Shown one piece after another: positions 8,497 to 19,533 of a DNA stretch of 64,000 nucleotides. Every line of letters starts with the position of its first letter. The first letter of the stretch is position 1. The translations under genes and the position numbers were made by a program. Source of the DNA: Acinetobacter harbinensis (GTDB taxonomy: Bacteria > Pseudomonadota > Gammaproteobacteria > Pseudomonadales > Moraxellaceae); assembly GCF_000816495.1 (NCBI RefSeq), contig NZ_JXBK01000001.1, positions 129,174-193,173 of the forward strand. The letters run 5' to 3'. The notes under the pieces are model-generated. The model searched no databases and had not been told where the DNA came from. It saw only the letters and a program-made list of their open reading frames with translations.

Positions 8497-9093
8497 TTAA
8501 TCAAAGGACACTTTCGGTACGTTTTGTGAAGCTGGATCGGCACTAAAATTCGGCTTGGTGTCCATACCAATCACTTTGGCGGTCATGACTTGTGGGAATT
8601 GGCGTGCATAGCTATTAAAGTCTTGCACACTGCTGATATAACGATTACGTGCCACAGCAATACGGTTTTCTGTGCCTTCTAATTGCACTTGTAAATCACG
8701 AAATTGCTCATTAGCTTTTAAATCTGGATAATTTTCCGATACTGCAATCAGGCGCGACAAAGCACTGGTCATCTGTGCTTGTGCTTGTTGATATTTTTCA
8801 AACAATGCAGGGTCTTCTAAGACCTCTTTATCGACTTTTAAACCAGCCACATTGGCGCGGGCTTGGGTCACTTCAGTCAATACCTGCTCTTCATGTTTGG
8901 CATAGCCTTTGACCACATTGACTAAATTTGGCACCAAATCAGCACGGCGTTGATATTGGTTTTGTACTTCAGACCAAGAGGCAGTCACGGCTTCATCTTT
9001 AACTTGTAAGGTATTATAGCCGCAGCCCGACAGGGTTAAGGTACTGGCGAAGGCAAGTGCCACTAAAGTTTTTTTGATTGGATTCATAAACAT
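8497..9093 (-). CDS. lemA: LemA family lipoprotein
   Basis: A 198-residue protein with a lipoprotein signal (hydrophobic stretch then LSGCGYN, lipobox Cys near residue 24) and a LemA helical domain including the family motif RRADLVPNLVNVVKGYA near residues 50-66. LemA proteins are membrane-tethered helical bundles of unclear function. The start may be this ATG or the ATG 6 bp later (9087); a GAGGA ribosome site precedes both. It is the first gene of an operon with two TPM-domain proteins, 28 bp upstream of the next start. Confidence 0.9.
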   Translation of the reverse strand: MFMNPIKKTLVALAFASTLTLSGCGYNTLQVKDEAVTASWSEVQNQYQRRADLVPNLVNVVKGYAKHEEQVLTEVTQARANVAGLKVDKEVLEDPALFEKYQQAQAQMTSALSRLIAVSENYPDLKANEQFRDLQVQLEGTENRIAVARNRYISSVQDFNSYARQFPQVMTAKVIGMDTKPNFSADPASQNVPKVSFD

Positions 9094-9260
9094 CTATCCT
9101 CTATATTTCTTTGTATTTGTTCAGATAAAATCATTGTAAACACTTTTATGTCAGGTTTTGTTGACTTTATTTAGCTGTATTATTATTCAACTGAATCAGA
9201 CTGATATTTTGGTCTGCGCTGGGTTTATCAATAACGGTAGCTACCGCTAATTTTTAAATC

Positions 9261-9296
9261 AAAAAAAAGAGCAAACTTTTAAAAAATTTGCTCTTT
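9261..9296 (-). terminator. Terminator of the gltBD operon
   Basis: On the minus strand the stem AAAGAGCAAA/TTTGCTCTTT with a short loop is followed by a run of T. It lies about 60 bp after the gltD stop. Confidence 0.8.
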
Positions 9297-9357
9297 AAAA
9301 CCAGATGACCAACAAGGCAGTTAATCCATTAAATTGGTCACTTTAATACACCAATGC

Positions 9358-10815
<1,458 letters not shown>

Positions 10816-10851
10816 TCAGTGCCACCTGCCTATCAATCTGCAGTAATAGAG

Positions 10852-13800
10852 TTATTGTGGATCAGCTTGCGTGGTTTTCAGTAAAGTCTGTAAATTGGCC
10901 GCTTTCGGTTTCACCAGCCAGAATTTACGGCTGTAATAGTCAAACTCATTGCGAATTTTATAGGCCCAAGCACTACCAGTGGCTTGAATATGTTCATCCA
11001 AGATACGCAGCAAGAAGGTTTGATGCTCTTCCATGGCTTCTGTTGAAATACGGTTTAGCTCAATCAGTTCATGATTATAGTGATCGACAAAGTCATTCTC
11101 TAGGTCCAGTACATAAGCAAAACCGCCCGTCATACCGGCACCAAAATTATGCCCCACTTTACCCAGTACCGTAACAATACCACCCGTCATATATTCACAG
11201 CAGTGATCGCCGGCACCTTCAATCACGGCAAATGCCCCTGAGTTTCGTACTGCAAAGCGTTCACCGGCAGTCCCTGCAGCATAGATTTTACCGCCGGTGG
11301 CACCATACAAACAGGTGTTGCCAATAATGGCGGTGTTTTGCGTTTGAAACGGTGAACCTTTTGGTGGGAAGATGGCAATACGTCCACCCGCCATGCCTTT
11401 ACCGACATAATCGTTGGCATCACCTTCCAGTTTAATGTGTAAACCGCCGGCATTCCAAACTCCTAAGGACTGACCTGCAGTGCCTTTTAAGTTCATCACC
11501 ACCGGATGCGCTTCCATACTTAAATTGCCATAACGACGGGCAATTTCTCCGGAAATACGTGCACCAATCGAGCGATCACAATTGACCACATTAAAACTAA
11601 ACTCAGCACTGTGACCCGCTTCAATACTTGGTAGCATCTCTGCGATCATTTTTTCAGCCAATATGCCTTTGTCAAATGGCGCATTGCCTTGTACTTGGCA
11701 ATACTGCGCTTTACCTTCAGCCGATGGATGCGAGGTTAATAGCGCACTTAAATCGAGATGCGCATGTTTATCGGTATCACCGGGCAAGACTTCGAGTAAA
11801 TCGGTACGGCCAATCAAATCTTTTAACTGCGCCACACCTAAAGCCGCCAACCACTCACGGGTTTCTTCGGCAATAAAGTGGAAGAAGTTAATCAGCATTT
11901 CTGGCTCGCCAATATAATGCTCTTGACGTAAATGATCTTGTTGGGTTGCCACACCGGTGGCACAGTTGTTTAAGTGACAAATACGTAGATATTTACAGCC
12001 CAAAGCAATCATCGGGGTTGAACCAAAACCAAAGCTTTCTGCACCGAGAATAGCCGCTTTCACCACATCTAGACCAGTTTTTAAACCGCCATCGGTTTGC
12101 ACGCGTACTTTGCCACGCAAATCATTCACACGTAGCGCTTGATGTGCTTCAGCCAGACCAAGCTCCCACGGTGAACCAGCATGGTGAATCGAGGAGAGTG
12201 GCGATGCTGCGGTACCGCCGTCATAACCGGAAATAGTAATAAAGTCGGCATAGGCTTTGGCCACACCGGCCGCAATGGTGCCGACGCCCGGTTCCGAGAC
12301 CAATTTCACCGAAACCATGGCTTGCGGATTGACTTGTTTTAAGTCAAAGATCAGTTGGGATAAATCTTCAATTGAATAAATATCATGATGTGGTGGTGGT
12401 GAAATCAAAGTGACACCGGGTACAGAGTAGCGTAAGCGTGCAATTAAACCATTGACTTTACCGCCTGGTAACTGGCCGCCTTCACCGGGTTTCGCGCCTT
12501 GGGCAACTTTAATTTGCAACACTTCTGCCGACATTAAATAGGCCGGTGTCACGCCAAAACGACCCGAGGCAATCTGTTTGATTTTTGAATTACGAATGGT
12601 GCCGTAACGCGCCGGATCTTCACCGCCTTCACCGGAATTGGAACGGCCACCAATGGTGTTCATGGCAATGGCAATAGCCTCATGTGCTTCAGGTGACAAT
12701 GCACCCAACGACATACCCGCCGAGTCAAAGCGCGGTAAAATATCTTCCACCGATTCCACCTGATCAAGCGCAATGGAACTGTCAGTTTTAAGCTTGAATA
12801 AATCACGAATGGTGGTGATGGGACGGTTATTCACCAGCTGCGCATATGCTTTAAAATCGGCATAATCACCGGAGCGAACAGATTTATGCAAAGCATTGAT
12901 CACGTCCGGATTAAAGGCGTGATATTCCTTATCAAAAACAAATTTCAGCAAACCGCCTTGATCAATCGGTTTACGGGTTTGCCATGCCAAAGCGGCCAAT
13001 TTTTTCAAATCATTTTCAAGATCAATAAACGTTGCACCTTGAATTCGACTTGGCACGCCAGTAAAGCACTGATGAACCACTTCATTAGATAGACCCACGG
13101 CTTCAAACAGTTGACCACCGCGATAAGACGCCACGGTCGAGATGCCCATTTTTGACAAGACTTTGAGTAAGCCTTTTTCAATGCCTTTACGGAAATTGTT
13201 TTGTGCATGAATCGGGTCACCCAACAACTCACCTTTGGCAATCAAATCATTAATCACGTCATAGGCCAAGTATGGATAAATCGCGGTTGCACCAAAACCC
13301 AACAGCACCGCAAATTGATGTGCATCACGCGCTAAACCACTTTCAACAATAATATTGGCATCGGTACGTAAACCGACTTGAATCAAGTGATGATGAATGG
13401 CGCCAGTGGCCATCAAGGCATTGGCCGGTAAATAGCCTTCACGAATTTTTTTATCTGACAGCAGCAATAAGGTTTTACCGTCACGAATGGCTTGTGCCGC
13501 TTGTTGACAAATCCGCGTGATCGCCGCTTGCAAACCTTCATCCACGGCATAGTTTAAGTCGATATCGGCAATTTCATAGCCTGTACGCCCTAAAGTCCGA
13601 ATCTGCTGCATTTTAGAGTTGGATAACACCGGACTAGAGATAATCAAGCGATCGGCATGGGCTGGGCTTTGCTCAAAGACATTTTGCTCACGCCCCAAAC
13701 AAGTTTCCAACGACATCACAATCGATTCACGCAACGGATCAATCGGTGGATTGGTCACTTGGGCAAATTGTTGACGGAAATAATCCGAAACATGGCGCAC

Positions 13801-15333
13801 TTGACGCGATAGCACCGCCATCGGCGTATCATCACCCATCGAACCGACCGCTTCTTGACCACTTTCTGCAATTGGACGCAGCAATTGATCGCGTTCTTCA
13901 AAGGTCACCATAAACATTTTTTGCGCGGCTTTTAAGGCATCGCCTTTTAAGCCTTGATCACATAAATATTCTTCAAGTTCTGGACTCCCTTGCAGACGGA
14001 TTGAATTTTCACGTAACCATTCACGGTAAGGGCGCATTTTTTTCAAGTGCATGTTAACGTCTTGGGTGTCGAGTAATTTACCGGTTAAGGTATCAATCAC
14101 CAACAGCTGCCCTGGGCCAACGCGACCTTTAGAAATTACATCTTCCGGCTGATAATCCCACACCCCAATCTCTGAGGCCAGCGTAATATAGCCATTTTTG
14201 GTGATCACCCAACGTGCCGGACGTAAACCGTTGCGATCAAGCATACAAATGGCATGACGACCATCTTGAATCACTAAACCGGCTGGGCCATCCCACGCTT
14301 CCATGTGTTTAGAGTTAAACTCATAAAATGCACGTAAATCTGCATCAATGGTTTCCACGTTTTGCCATGCCGGTGGCACTAACATGCGTAGCGCACGGAA
14401 TAAATCCATACCACCACCGACCAAAATCTCCAGCATATTATCCAGACTAGACGAATCTGAACCGGTGCGATTGACGATTGGATTCAGTTCAGCTAAACCC
14501 GGCAACAGTGGATTTTCAAATTTAGGTACACGTGCCATCGCCCAATTACGATTGGCAGTAATAGTGTTAATTTCACCATTGTGCGCTAGATAACGAAAAG
14601 GCTGCGCCAATGGCCAACGTGGCAAGGTATTGGTGGAGAAACGTTGATGGAACACCACAATATGCGACTCTAAACGCGGATCGGCCAAATCGGTATAAAA
14701 ATCCGCAATTGCCGCCGGCATCATTAAACCTTTATAGGTGATGACGGTTGAGCATAAAGTGGTGACATAAAACGCGTCATCTTGAGTAAGCAATTGCTCG
14801 GCACGACGACGCGCTAAAAACAACTTCCGGTTGAATTCAACTTCGGTGACACCCATTGGGCAATTGACAATAATCTGCTCGAACGCCGGCATTGACTGTA
14901 GAGCGATTTCCCCTAAAGCGGCGACATTGGTCGGAATAACTCGCCACGCCAGTACTTTCAGGCCTTCTGCTTCTATTTCTTTGGCTAAAATCTGTTTTGA
15001 ATGTGCAGCAACAGCAGGATCTAGATTTAAAAATACCGTACCGACGGCAAAAATTTCACTTAAAGTAATATCACTGAGTTTTTTCGCTTCTTCTCGAAAG
15101 AAAGCTTTTGGCATTGCCAACAATAAACCACACCCATCGCCTGTTTTACCATCTGCAGCAATACCACCACGATGCGTCATACAACTTAGACTCTGAATGG
15201 CGGTCTTGACCAAATCATGGCTAGCATCACCCTGCATGTGGGCAATTAAACCAAAACCACAGTTATCTTTAAACTCATCAGGTTGATACAAACCTTGAGC
15301 GGGAGCTACCGTATTCGGCGATGACATGTGCAT
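10852..15333 (-). CDS. gltB: Glutamate synthase (NADPH), large subunit GltB
   Basis: About 1,493 residues from the ATG at 15333, which has AAGAAGG 7 bp upstream; in-frame codons further up lack this. The enzyme converts 2-oxoglutarate and glutamine to two glutamates. Cys25 (in FKDNCGFG) should become the N-terminal nucleophile of the class II glutamine amidotransferase after propeptide removal. The FMN-barrel region contains [16 protein letters not shown], and the [12 protein letters not shown] cysteines bind the 3Fe-4S cluster. The C-terminal beta-helix domain ([14 protein letters not shown] onward) is intact. A sigma-54 promoter and an NtrC-like site lie upstream. Confidence 0.97.
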   Translation of the reverse strand: MHMSSPNTVAPAQGLYQPDEFKDNCGFGLIAHMQGDASHDLVKTAIQSLSCMTHRGGIAADGKTGDGCGLLLAMPKAFFREEAKKLSDITLSEIFAVGTVFLNLDPAVAAHSKQILAKEIEAEGLKVLAWRVIPTNVAALGEIALQSMPAFEQIIVNCPMGVTEVEFNRKLFLARRRAEQLLTQDDAFYVTTLCSTVITYKGLMMPAAIADFYTDLADPRLESHIVVFHQRFSTNTLPRWPLAQPFRYLAHNGEINTITANRNWAMARVPKFENPLLPGLAELNPIVNRTGSDSSSLDNMLEILVGGGMDLFRALRMLVPPAWQNVETIDADLRAFYEFNSKHMEAWDGPAGLVIQDGRHAICMLDRNGLRPARWVITKNGYITLASEIGVWDYQPEDVISKGRVGPGQLLVIDTLTGKLLDTQDVNMHLKKMRPYREWLRENSIRLQGSPELEEYLCDQGLKGDALKAAQKMFMVTFEERDQLLRPIAESGQEAVGSMGDDTPMAVLSRQVRHVSDYFRQQFAQVTNPPIDPLRESIVMSLETCLGREQNVFEQSPAHADRLIISSPVLSNSKMQQIRTLGRTGYEIADIDLNYAVDEGLQAAITRICQQAAQAIRDGKTLLLLSDKKIREGYLPANALMATGAIHHHLIQVGLRTDANIIVESGLARDAHQFAVLLGFGATAIYPYLAYDVINDLIAKGELLGDPIHAQNNFRKGIEKGLLKVLSKMGISTVASYRGGQLFEAVGLSNEVVHQCFTGVPSRIQGATFIDLENDLKKLAALAWQTRKPIDQGGLLKFVFDKEYHAFNPDVINALHKSVRSGDYADFKAYAQLVNNRPITTIRDLFKLKTDSSIALDQVESVEDILPRFDSAGMSLGALSPEAHEAIAIAMNTIGGRSNSGEGGEDPARYGTIRNSKIKQIASGRFGVTPAYLMSAEVLQIKVAQGAKPGEGGQLPGGKVNGLIARLRYSVPGVTLISPPPHHDIYSIEDLSQLIFDLKQVNPQAMVSVKLVSEPGVGTIAAGVAKAYADFITISGYDGGTAASPLSSIHHAGSPWELGLAEAHQALRVNDLRGKVRVQTDGGLKTGLDVVKAAILGAESFGFGSTPMIALGCKYLRICHLNNCATGVATQQDHLRQEHYIGEPEMLINFFHFIAEETREWLAALGVAQLKDLIGRTDLLEVLPGDTDKHAHLDLSALLTSHPSAEGKAQYCQVQGNAPFDKGILAEKMIAEMLPSIEAGHSAEFSFNVVNCDRSIGARISGEIARRYGNLSMEAHPVVMNLKGTAGQSLGVWNAGGLHIKLEGDANDYVGKGMAGGRIAIFPPKGSPFQTQNTAIIGNTCLYGATGGKIYAAGTAGERFAVRNSGAFAVIEGAGDHCCEYMTGGIVTVLGKVGHNFGAGMTGGFAYVLDLENDFVDHYNHELIELNRISTEAMEEHQTFLLRILDEHIQATGSAWAYKIRNEFDYYSRKFWLVKPKAANLQTLLKTTQADPQ

Positions 15334-15613
15334 AGCGTACCCTTCTTTAACATGGCCCAAAATGTGGACCTATCACAAATTCAATATGGTGGCTGGCGAT
15401 TCAATTCCTTGCTCAAGACCTCAAATAAAATTCCGCAGGATAAACACCATGCTCTACTGAAGATAAGGCTATTTACCTCATGCTGTATAGCGCAATGACA
15501 AAAATATTTTCATGCGCTCAGTGCATTTAAACAAGGAAAACTCAACCTGATCTGCTTCATTTTAATTAAGGTGCAAGCGCTAAAGGACCATGACGCAGCA
15601 TAGACAGAGCTAA

Positions 15614-15630
15614 AGCAAAGAGCATGCCAA
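15614..15630 (-). promoter_or_regulatory. Sigma-54 (-24/-12) promoter candidate for gltBD
   Basis: The minus strand reads TTGGCATGCTCTTTGCT. The -24 GG and -12 GC are ten bases apart and the TTGCT box is exact; only the seventh and ninth consensus bases differ. The predicted start is near 15602, giving a leader of about 270 nt before gltB. The NtrC-like site upstream at the usual enhancer distance strengthens the call. Confidence 0.65.
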
Positions 15631-15711
15631 ATAATGAAGTGAGATAAAAATCCACCAGACAAACAGCGCAAAGCCTGTGTGAAGGGAGCTAATAAGATGA
15701 ATATTATTTTC

Positions 15712-15728
15712 TGCACCATTTTTGTGCA
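15712..15728 (-). promoter_or_regulatory. NtrC-like binding site upstream of gltBD
   Basis: The 17-bp sequence TGCACAAAAATGGTGCA (minus strand) differs at one position from the NtrC consensus TGCACCA-N3-TGGTGCA. It lies about 110-126 bp upstream of the predicted sigma-54 start, a classical enhancer position. Confidence 0.6.
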
Positions 15729-15749
15729 ATATAAAAGCGCAGGTTATCA

Positions 15750-15900
15750 ATGCTGCACTATTTTAGAACTTGACATCCTCCCCGACCTAAAGGACGGGGA
15801 TTCCTACTGCTAGACGCTCATGTCCGAGCGCAAGAATATTCAGTGCGGAATTTATATCCCGATCATGGAGCGTACCGCACTCCATGCACTGCCATTCTCT
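15750..15900 (-). ncRNA. Predicted omega RNA (reRNA) of the TnpB element with its guide
   Basis: TnpB elements produce a non-coding RNA from the 3' end of tnpB and the right end; its last 16-20 nt come from the flanking DNA and serve as guide. Here the scaffold would include the CCCCG/CGGGG hairpin at 15780-15799 and end at TCAA (15773-15770). The guide would begin at 15769 and read GTTCTAAAATAGTGCAGCAT. The 5' boundary is a guess. Confidence 0.45.
15780..15799 (-). repeat. Right-end hairpin of the IS element
   Basis: The stem CCCCG/CGGGG plus CC/GG with one mismatch and a four-base loop overlaps the tnpB stop codon. It is the likely TnpA recognition hairpin and part of the omega RNA. The same sequence recurs at the left end. 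Confidence 0.85.
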
Positions 15901-16845
15901 TATTCCAAGTCCTGCTCTACCTTTCGGACTGCTTAGGCGCGAGCCACAGCACGAGCAAGTTTGGGTGGTATAGGCTTCGTTGACTTCTTCAAACAATACC
16001 CTTGCGTTCTCGCATTTATACTTGAGCATTGTTCTTAATGTTGTCCAACTAGCATCCAGTACAGACTTTGCTAATTTAGTCTGTGCGAGTGCCTTAGCAT
16101 TAACATTGCCAACGATAATCATTGCATGTTCATTCACAAGTTTACGTGTGAACTGGTGCAACATATTTTGTCTAATATTTTTGATTTTGGCGTGGACTGA
16201 GCGAACACGGTTCTTATTTTTCGCCCTCTGTGCTATGCCTAGTTTTTGCTCGTACTGGCGATATATTTTTGGTGCTTTAAGTTTTAATCCATCAGAACAG
16301 GTTGCCAAGTCCTTTAAGCCTAAATCTATGCCAATTGATGTTTTACCTTTGGATTTAATCGTCGTGGCATTATCAACAACCAAACACACATACCAACGTC
16401 CACGGCTATCTTCTACGAATGAACCTGTTTTGACATTGTATTTTGAAAGTCCGTAGCTATCCCATAGCTTAAATTGATGTTTGCCATACTGAACGTAACC
16501 ATCGGCATACTTAATAGCAACTTTTTTGAATGGAATCCAACCGAGTGACCGTCTTGCTGATTTCTTATTGCTGACGCGCCATTTTAATTTAGCTTTTTTG
16601 AATTGTTTTCTTCGGGTGACTAATTCAGCAGAAATAGCCTGTATCGTTTGGCTGTGCAAACCACATTCTTTCGATGCGCCCTTAGTATATTTATCAATAT
16701 CGTATGAGCTTAAGAACTCACCCGTCCTTTCAAGGTATTTAAAACCTAAATCATTCGCATAATTCCAGACAAAATTAACCTCAGATGCCAATTGGTCTAG
16801 CACCTTTAAGTTTTTGTCTTTTATGCGTAATTTAAGTGTTTTCAT
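15787..16845 (-). CDS. tnpB: TnpB, RNA-guided RuvC-type endonuclease of an IS605-family element
   Basis: A 352-residue protein. The N-terminal half is the RNA/DNA-binding part. RuvC-I has D174 in IGIDLGLKDLAT; RuvC-III has D328 in LHDRDINSALN; the zinc ribbon is C297/C300 and C320/C323. The place of the usual RuvC-II glutamate (family ILxEDL-like) reads IIVGNVNAKAL, with Gly246 instead; E287 or E290 in FEEVNEAYTTQ could supply the acid. The end GIPVL and the TAG stop lie inside the right-end hairpin, as is typical. TnpB cuts DNA next to a TTAC-like motif under omega-RNA guidance and helps retain the element. Confidence 0.92.
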   Translation of the reverse strand: MKTLKLRIKDKNLKVLDQLASEVNFVWNYANDLGFKYLERTGEFLSSYDIDKYTKGASKECGLHSQTIQAISAELVTRRKQFKKAKLKWRVSNKKSARRSLGWIPFKKVAIKYADGYVQYGKHQFKLWDSYGLSKYNVKTGSFVEDSRGRWYVCLVVDNATTIKSKGKTSIGIDLGLKDLATCSDGLKLKAPKIYRQYEQKLGIAQRAKNKNRVRSVHAKIKNIRQNMLHQFTRKLVNEHAMIIVGNVNAKALAQTKLAKSVLDASWTTLRTMLKYKCENARVLFEEVNEAYTTQTCSCCGSRLSSPKGRAGLGIREWQCMECGTLHDRDINSALNILALGHERLAVGIPVL

Positions 16846-16936
16846 TGCTCAATTTTAGCAGGTTTGAGGTTTAATGTTCAGCGCAGAATACCTAAACGAC
16901 ACTCCCTGTCGTATGACTTACGTCAGTCGCTTATAT

Positions 16937-16956
16937 CCCCGACCTAAAGGACGGGG
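16937..16956 (-). repeat. Left-end hairpin of the IS element
   Basis: Identical 20-bp imperfect palindrome to the right-end copy and in the same orientation, 16 bp inside the left boundary at 16972. Confidence 0.85.
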
Positions 16957-16978
16957 CTTTCCGCTCTACAGGGTAAAA

Positions 16979-17842
16979 TTAATTAAAAGGATCGCTGATT
17001 TCTGTTTCAGCTGGCTTGGTGGGGCTTTTCGCAGGTGCAGGTTTTGGGGCACTATCGACATTAGAGCGTGATTGTTGAACGTCTACGATATTACCCTGTG
17101 GGTCACGGCGAGTCACCGTGGTGTTGGTGGTGGCGGTTTTAGGGTTAATGGCAGTCGGTGGTGAACCGATGGCTGGTTTTGCTGCTGTCAACAGGCTTTC
17201 ATCAAGGCGCGGCAGTGCCGCGACTTTTAAATTCACCGCATATAACGGCTGATTGGTGCGCATCTCTTCAGCGCCCATGTCATTGACCAAAGCAGCATAG
17301 TCTTTCATCGCTTGAATTTTAGGCTGAATAGATTTGGGCAGTTTTAAGTCCAATTGTTGCAATGCTTGCTGCGCTGCAGCATTATTTTTATAGATGCCAT
17401 AGATCAGCGCATATTGTTCCACTTGATCGGCATCATTAAGGCGAATATAGAAAAAGTTCTTGCGTTGATCCTGTTTTTTTAAAAAACTACGAATGATATC
17501 GACTTTGCTGACTCGAAATAGTTCAAGGGTAAAGGCATTTTTATTGTCATTGATAAATTTAGAGCCCCGAAATTCGGCTTCATAACTGCCCGTATTGACC
17601 ATGCGTGTGGTCATCTCTAAAGGCCTAACTTCATCTTCAAGCGCACCCAGTAAATGCGTTGCTGCGACTTTCTCTGGCTGGATTTGTAGATCGACCTCGG
17701 TTTCAGCAGATTTTTCTATCTCAACCAAGGCATCAGTATCGGTAATGGCCCAGAAAATCAGCGCAGCCAATAAACATCCCACCCCACACACCAGCCAGAT
17801 ATAACTTTGAATACGTTGCCACGGTGTAGGACGGGTTGTCAT
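16979..17842 (-). CDS. SPOR-domain inner-membrane protein
   Basis: A 287-residue protein with a short cytoplasmic start, one membrane helix (about residues 13-33) and a periplasmic part. Residues about 130-200 (FFYIRLNDADQVEQYALIYG, then AAQQALQQL) look like a SPOR fold, which binds denuded peptidoglycan at division sites. The tail from about 225 is Pro/Ala/Thr-rich and disordered. It starts 3 bp after the aroB stop and ends 6 bp before the insertion sequence, so the coding region is intact. Its exact role is unknown. Confidence 0.8.
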   Translation of the reverse strand: MTTRPTPWQRIQSYIWLVCGVGCLLAALIFWAITDTDALVEIEKSAETEVDLQIQPEKVAATHLLGALEDEVRPLEMTTRMVNTGSYEAEFRGSKFINDNKNAFTLELFRVSKVDIIRSFLKKQDQRKNFFYIRLNDADQVEQYALIYGIYKNNAAAQQALQQLDLKLPKSIQPKIQAMKDYAALVNDMGAEEMRTNQPLYAVNLKVAALPRLDESLLTAAKPAIGSPPTAINPKTATTNTTVTRRDPQGNIVDVQQSRSNVDSAPKPAPAKSPTKPAETEISDPFN

Positions 17843-17845
17843 AAC

Positions 17846-18931
17846 TTATACCTTATCTTGATTCGCTAAAATCGCTTGTTTCATCAGTTCCACATCAAAC
17901 GCTTTGGTAATGACGGCTTGCCCTAAAGATTTAAGCAGAACCAAACGCAACTGTCCATTCAGGACTTTTTTATCGTGCGCCATATAAGCCAAAAATTCAT
18001 CCAGTGGAATGGGCGGGCATTTTACGGGTAAACGCGCACGCTGAATGATTTTTTTTGTACGCTCAACATCGGCAATTGAAATCCAGCCTAAACGTTGCGA
18101 TAAATCGGCAGCCATCACCATACCGGTGGCGACCGCTTCACCATGTAACCACGTCCCATATCCTAAATATGATTCAATGGCATGACCAAAGGTATGTCCC
18201 AGATTCAGTAAAGCCCGTTCGCCTTGTTCTGTTTCATCTCTGGCGACAATTTGTGCCTTATGTGCGCATGAACGGTAAACCGCTTCTGCCAAAAGTGCAG
18301 CATCACGCGCCACCAAGCCCTCCATATGCTGTTCCAGCCAGACCAGAAAGTCCAGATCGCCCAATAACGCATATTTAATCACTTCGGCCAAACCTGCCGA
18401 TAATTCACGCTCTGGCAAGGTACTCAGTTGCGCCATATCCGCCAGCACCACTTGCGGCTGCTGAAAGGCACCAATCATGTTTTTCCCTAAAGGATGATTA
18501 ATGCCCGTTTTACCGCCCACACTGGAATCCACTTGTGACAATAAAGTGGTTGGCACTTGAATAAAAGATACACCACGCTGAAAACAGGCAGAGGCAAATC
18601 CAGCCATATCGCCAATCACGCCGCCACCCAGTGCCAGTACCGTTGCATCTCGATTAAAACCTGACTCAAGTAAGGCGTCAAAAATTAAATTCAAATGTGC
18701 ACTGTCTTTATATTTTTCCCCATCCGGCAAAATACAGGTGGCTACGGTTTTACCTAAACGCTGAAGCGCGGCTAGGTAATGTGCCAAATATAAAGGTGCT
18801 ACGGTGGTGTTGCTGACCAGCATCACTTGTTGACCCACAATATAAGGCGCCAATAAAGCTTCAGGGTCTAGATGACTGCCAATAAAAATAGGATAACGTC
18901 GCGCACCGAGTTCAACATGTAAAGTTTGCAT
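17846..18931 (-). CDS. aroB: 3-dehydroquinate synthase AroB
   Basis: A 361-residue enzyme of normal length converting DAHP to 3-dehydroquinate, the second step of the shikimate pathway, using NAD and a divalent metal. The glycine-rich [14 protein letters not shown] is at about 94-107, [18 protein letters not shown] at about 126-143 and the metal-ligand segment [12 protein letters not shown] near 242-253. It lies 17 bp downstream of aroK, the common aroKB arrangement after pilQ. Confidence 0.97.
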   Translation of the reverse strand: MQTLHVELGARRYPIFIGSHLDPEALLAPYIVGQQVMLVSNTTVAPLYLAHYLAALQRLGKTVATCILPDGEKYKDSAHLNLIFDALLESGFNRDATVLALGGGVIGDMAGFASACFQRGVSFIQVPTTLLSQVDSSVGGKTGINHPLGKNMIGAFQQPQVVLADMAQLSTLPERELSAGLAEVIKYALLGDLDFLVWLEQHMEGLVARDAALLAEAVYRSCAHKAQIVARDETEQGERALLNLGHTFGHAIESYLGYGTWLHGEAVATGMVMAADLSQRLGWISIADVERTKKIIQRARLPVKCPPIPLDEFLAYMAHDKKVLNGQLRLVLLKSLGQAVITKAFDVELMKQAILANQDKV

Positions 18932-18948
18932 GCTCTTAAAACCTTCAA

Positions 18949-19497
18949 TTAAACGAGTTTAGCTTGTTGGGAAATAATCATATGGAAGATTTTTTGTGCC
19001 AAATCACGTGCAGCACCCTGATTGGTTTCAATAATATAGTGCGCAACGTCACGATATAAAGGATCACGTAGTGCCAATAAATCACGCAGCTTTTTTTCAG
19101 GATTTTCAACTTGTAATAAAGGGCGATTTTTATCGCGATAAGTACGCTGTAATTGGATTTCAACTGGCGTATAAAGATAAACCACAATGCCGCGTTTTTT
19201 AAGAAACTCACGATTGGGCTGTTGCGTCACTGCGCCGCCGCCTGTGGCTAAAACCAATTGAGAACGTGCGGTCAACTCATCAATCACTAAGGTCTCACGG
19301 CCACGAAATCCGTGCTCACCTTCTTTTTCAAAGATCCACGGGATGGTGGCTCCAGTTTTTCGCTCAATTTCATGATCGCTATCAAGAAACTCTCGCCCTA
19401 ACATTTCTGCCAAATGGCGACCCACTGTGGTCTTTCCAGCGCCCATGGGCCCTACCAAATAGATATTTGGTAGGGTTTCAAACTCATTGCTTGGCAA
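18949..19497 (-). CDS. aroK: Shikimate kinase AroK
   Basis: A 182-residue kinase that phosphorylates shikimate with ATP. The P-loop [12 protein letters not shown] is at 16-27, the shikimate-binding DSDHEIE near 40-46, and FRGRET near 63-68 and ATGGGAV near 83-89 complete the active site. It lies 36 bp downstream of pilQ in the same direction; pil-aroK-aroB linkage is common in gammaproteobacteria. Confidence 0.97.
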   Translation of the reverse strand: MPSNEFETLPNIYLVGPMGAGKTTVGRHLAEMLGREFLDSDHEIERKTGATIPWIFEKEGEHGFRGRETLVIDELTARSQLVLATGGGAVTQQPNREFLKKRGIVVYLYTPVEIQLQRTYRDKNRPLLQVENPEKKLRDLLALRDPLYRDVAHYIIETNQGAARDLAQKIFHMIISQQAKLV

Positions 19498-19533
19498 AGA
19501 GTCACCTATTTATTTTGCTAAATTCAAAATATA

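Larger units (their letters stand above)
15334..15769. other. gltB upstream region, 436 bp, regulatory, no gene
   Basis: Holds the gltB leader of roughly 270 nt, a sigma-54 promoter and an NtrC-like palindrome (listed separately), and ends at the right end of the insertion sequence. A short open frame at 15510-15719 lacks a ribosome site and protein-like composition and is not called. Confidence 0.6.
15770..16972 (-). mobile_element. IS200/IS605 family element, TnpB-only (IS1341-type), complete ends
   Basis: A 1,203-bp element. Its left end (high coordinate) directly follows TTAC (16976-16973) and its right end finishes in TCAA (15773-15770), the same target and right-cleavage tetranucleotides known for IS608. 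Near-identical imperfect hairpins CCCCGACCTAAAGGACGGGG lie near both ends (15780-15799 and 16937-16956, plus-strand reading), and a further perfect ACGACA/TGTCGT hairpin is at 16896-16912. There is no tnpA, so movement would need a TnpA in trans. It sits between the SPOR gene and the gltB regulatory region. Confidence 0.9.

Noticed and set aside
15510-15719. Minus-strand 69-codon open frame upstream of gltB
   Set aside because: It covers the sigma-54 promoter and part of the NtrC site, and has no ribosome site or recognisable domain.
15787-16845. Reading tnpB as a dead gene because the RuvC-II glutamate is missing
   Set aside because: The frame is full length, the zinc ribbon and both aspartates are intact and the element ends are complete, which fits a rearranged active site better than decay.
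15780-16956. Two identical 20-bp repeats considered as CRISPR repeats
   Set aside because: Only two copies 1.1 kb apart, flanking tnpB; they are the subterminal hairpins of the insertion sequence.
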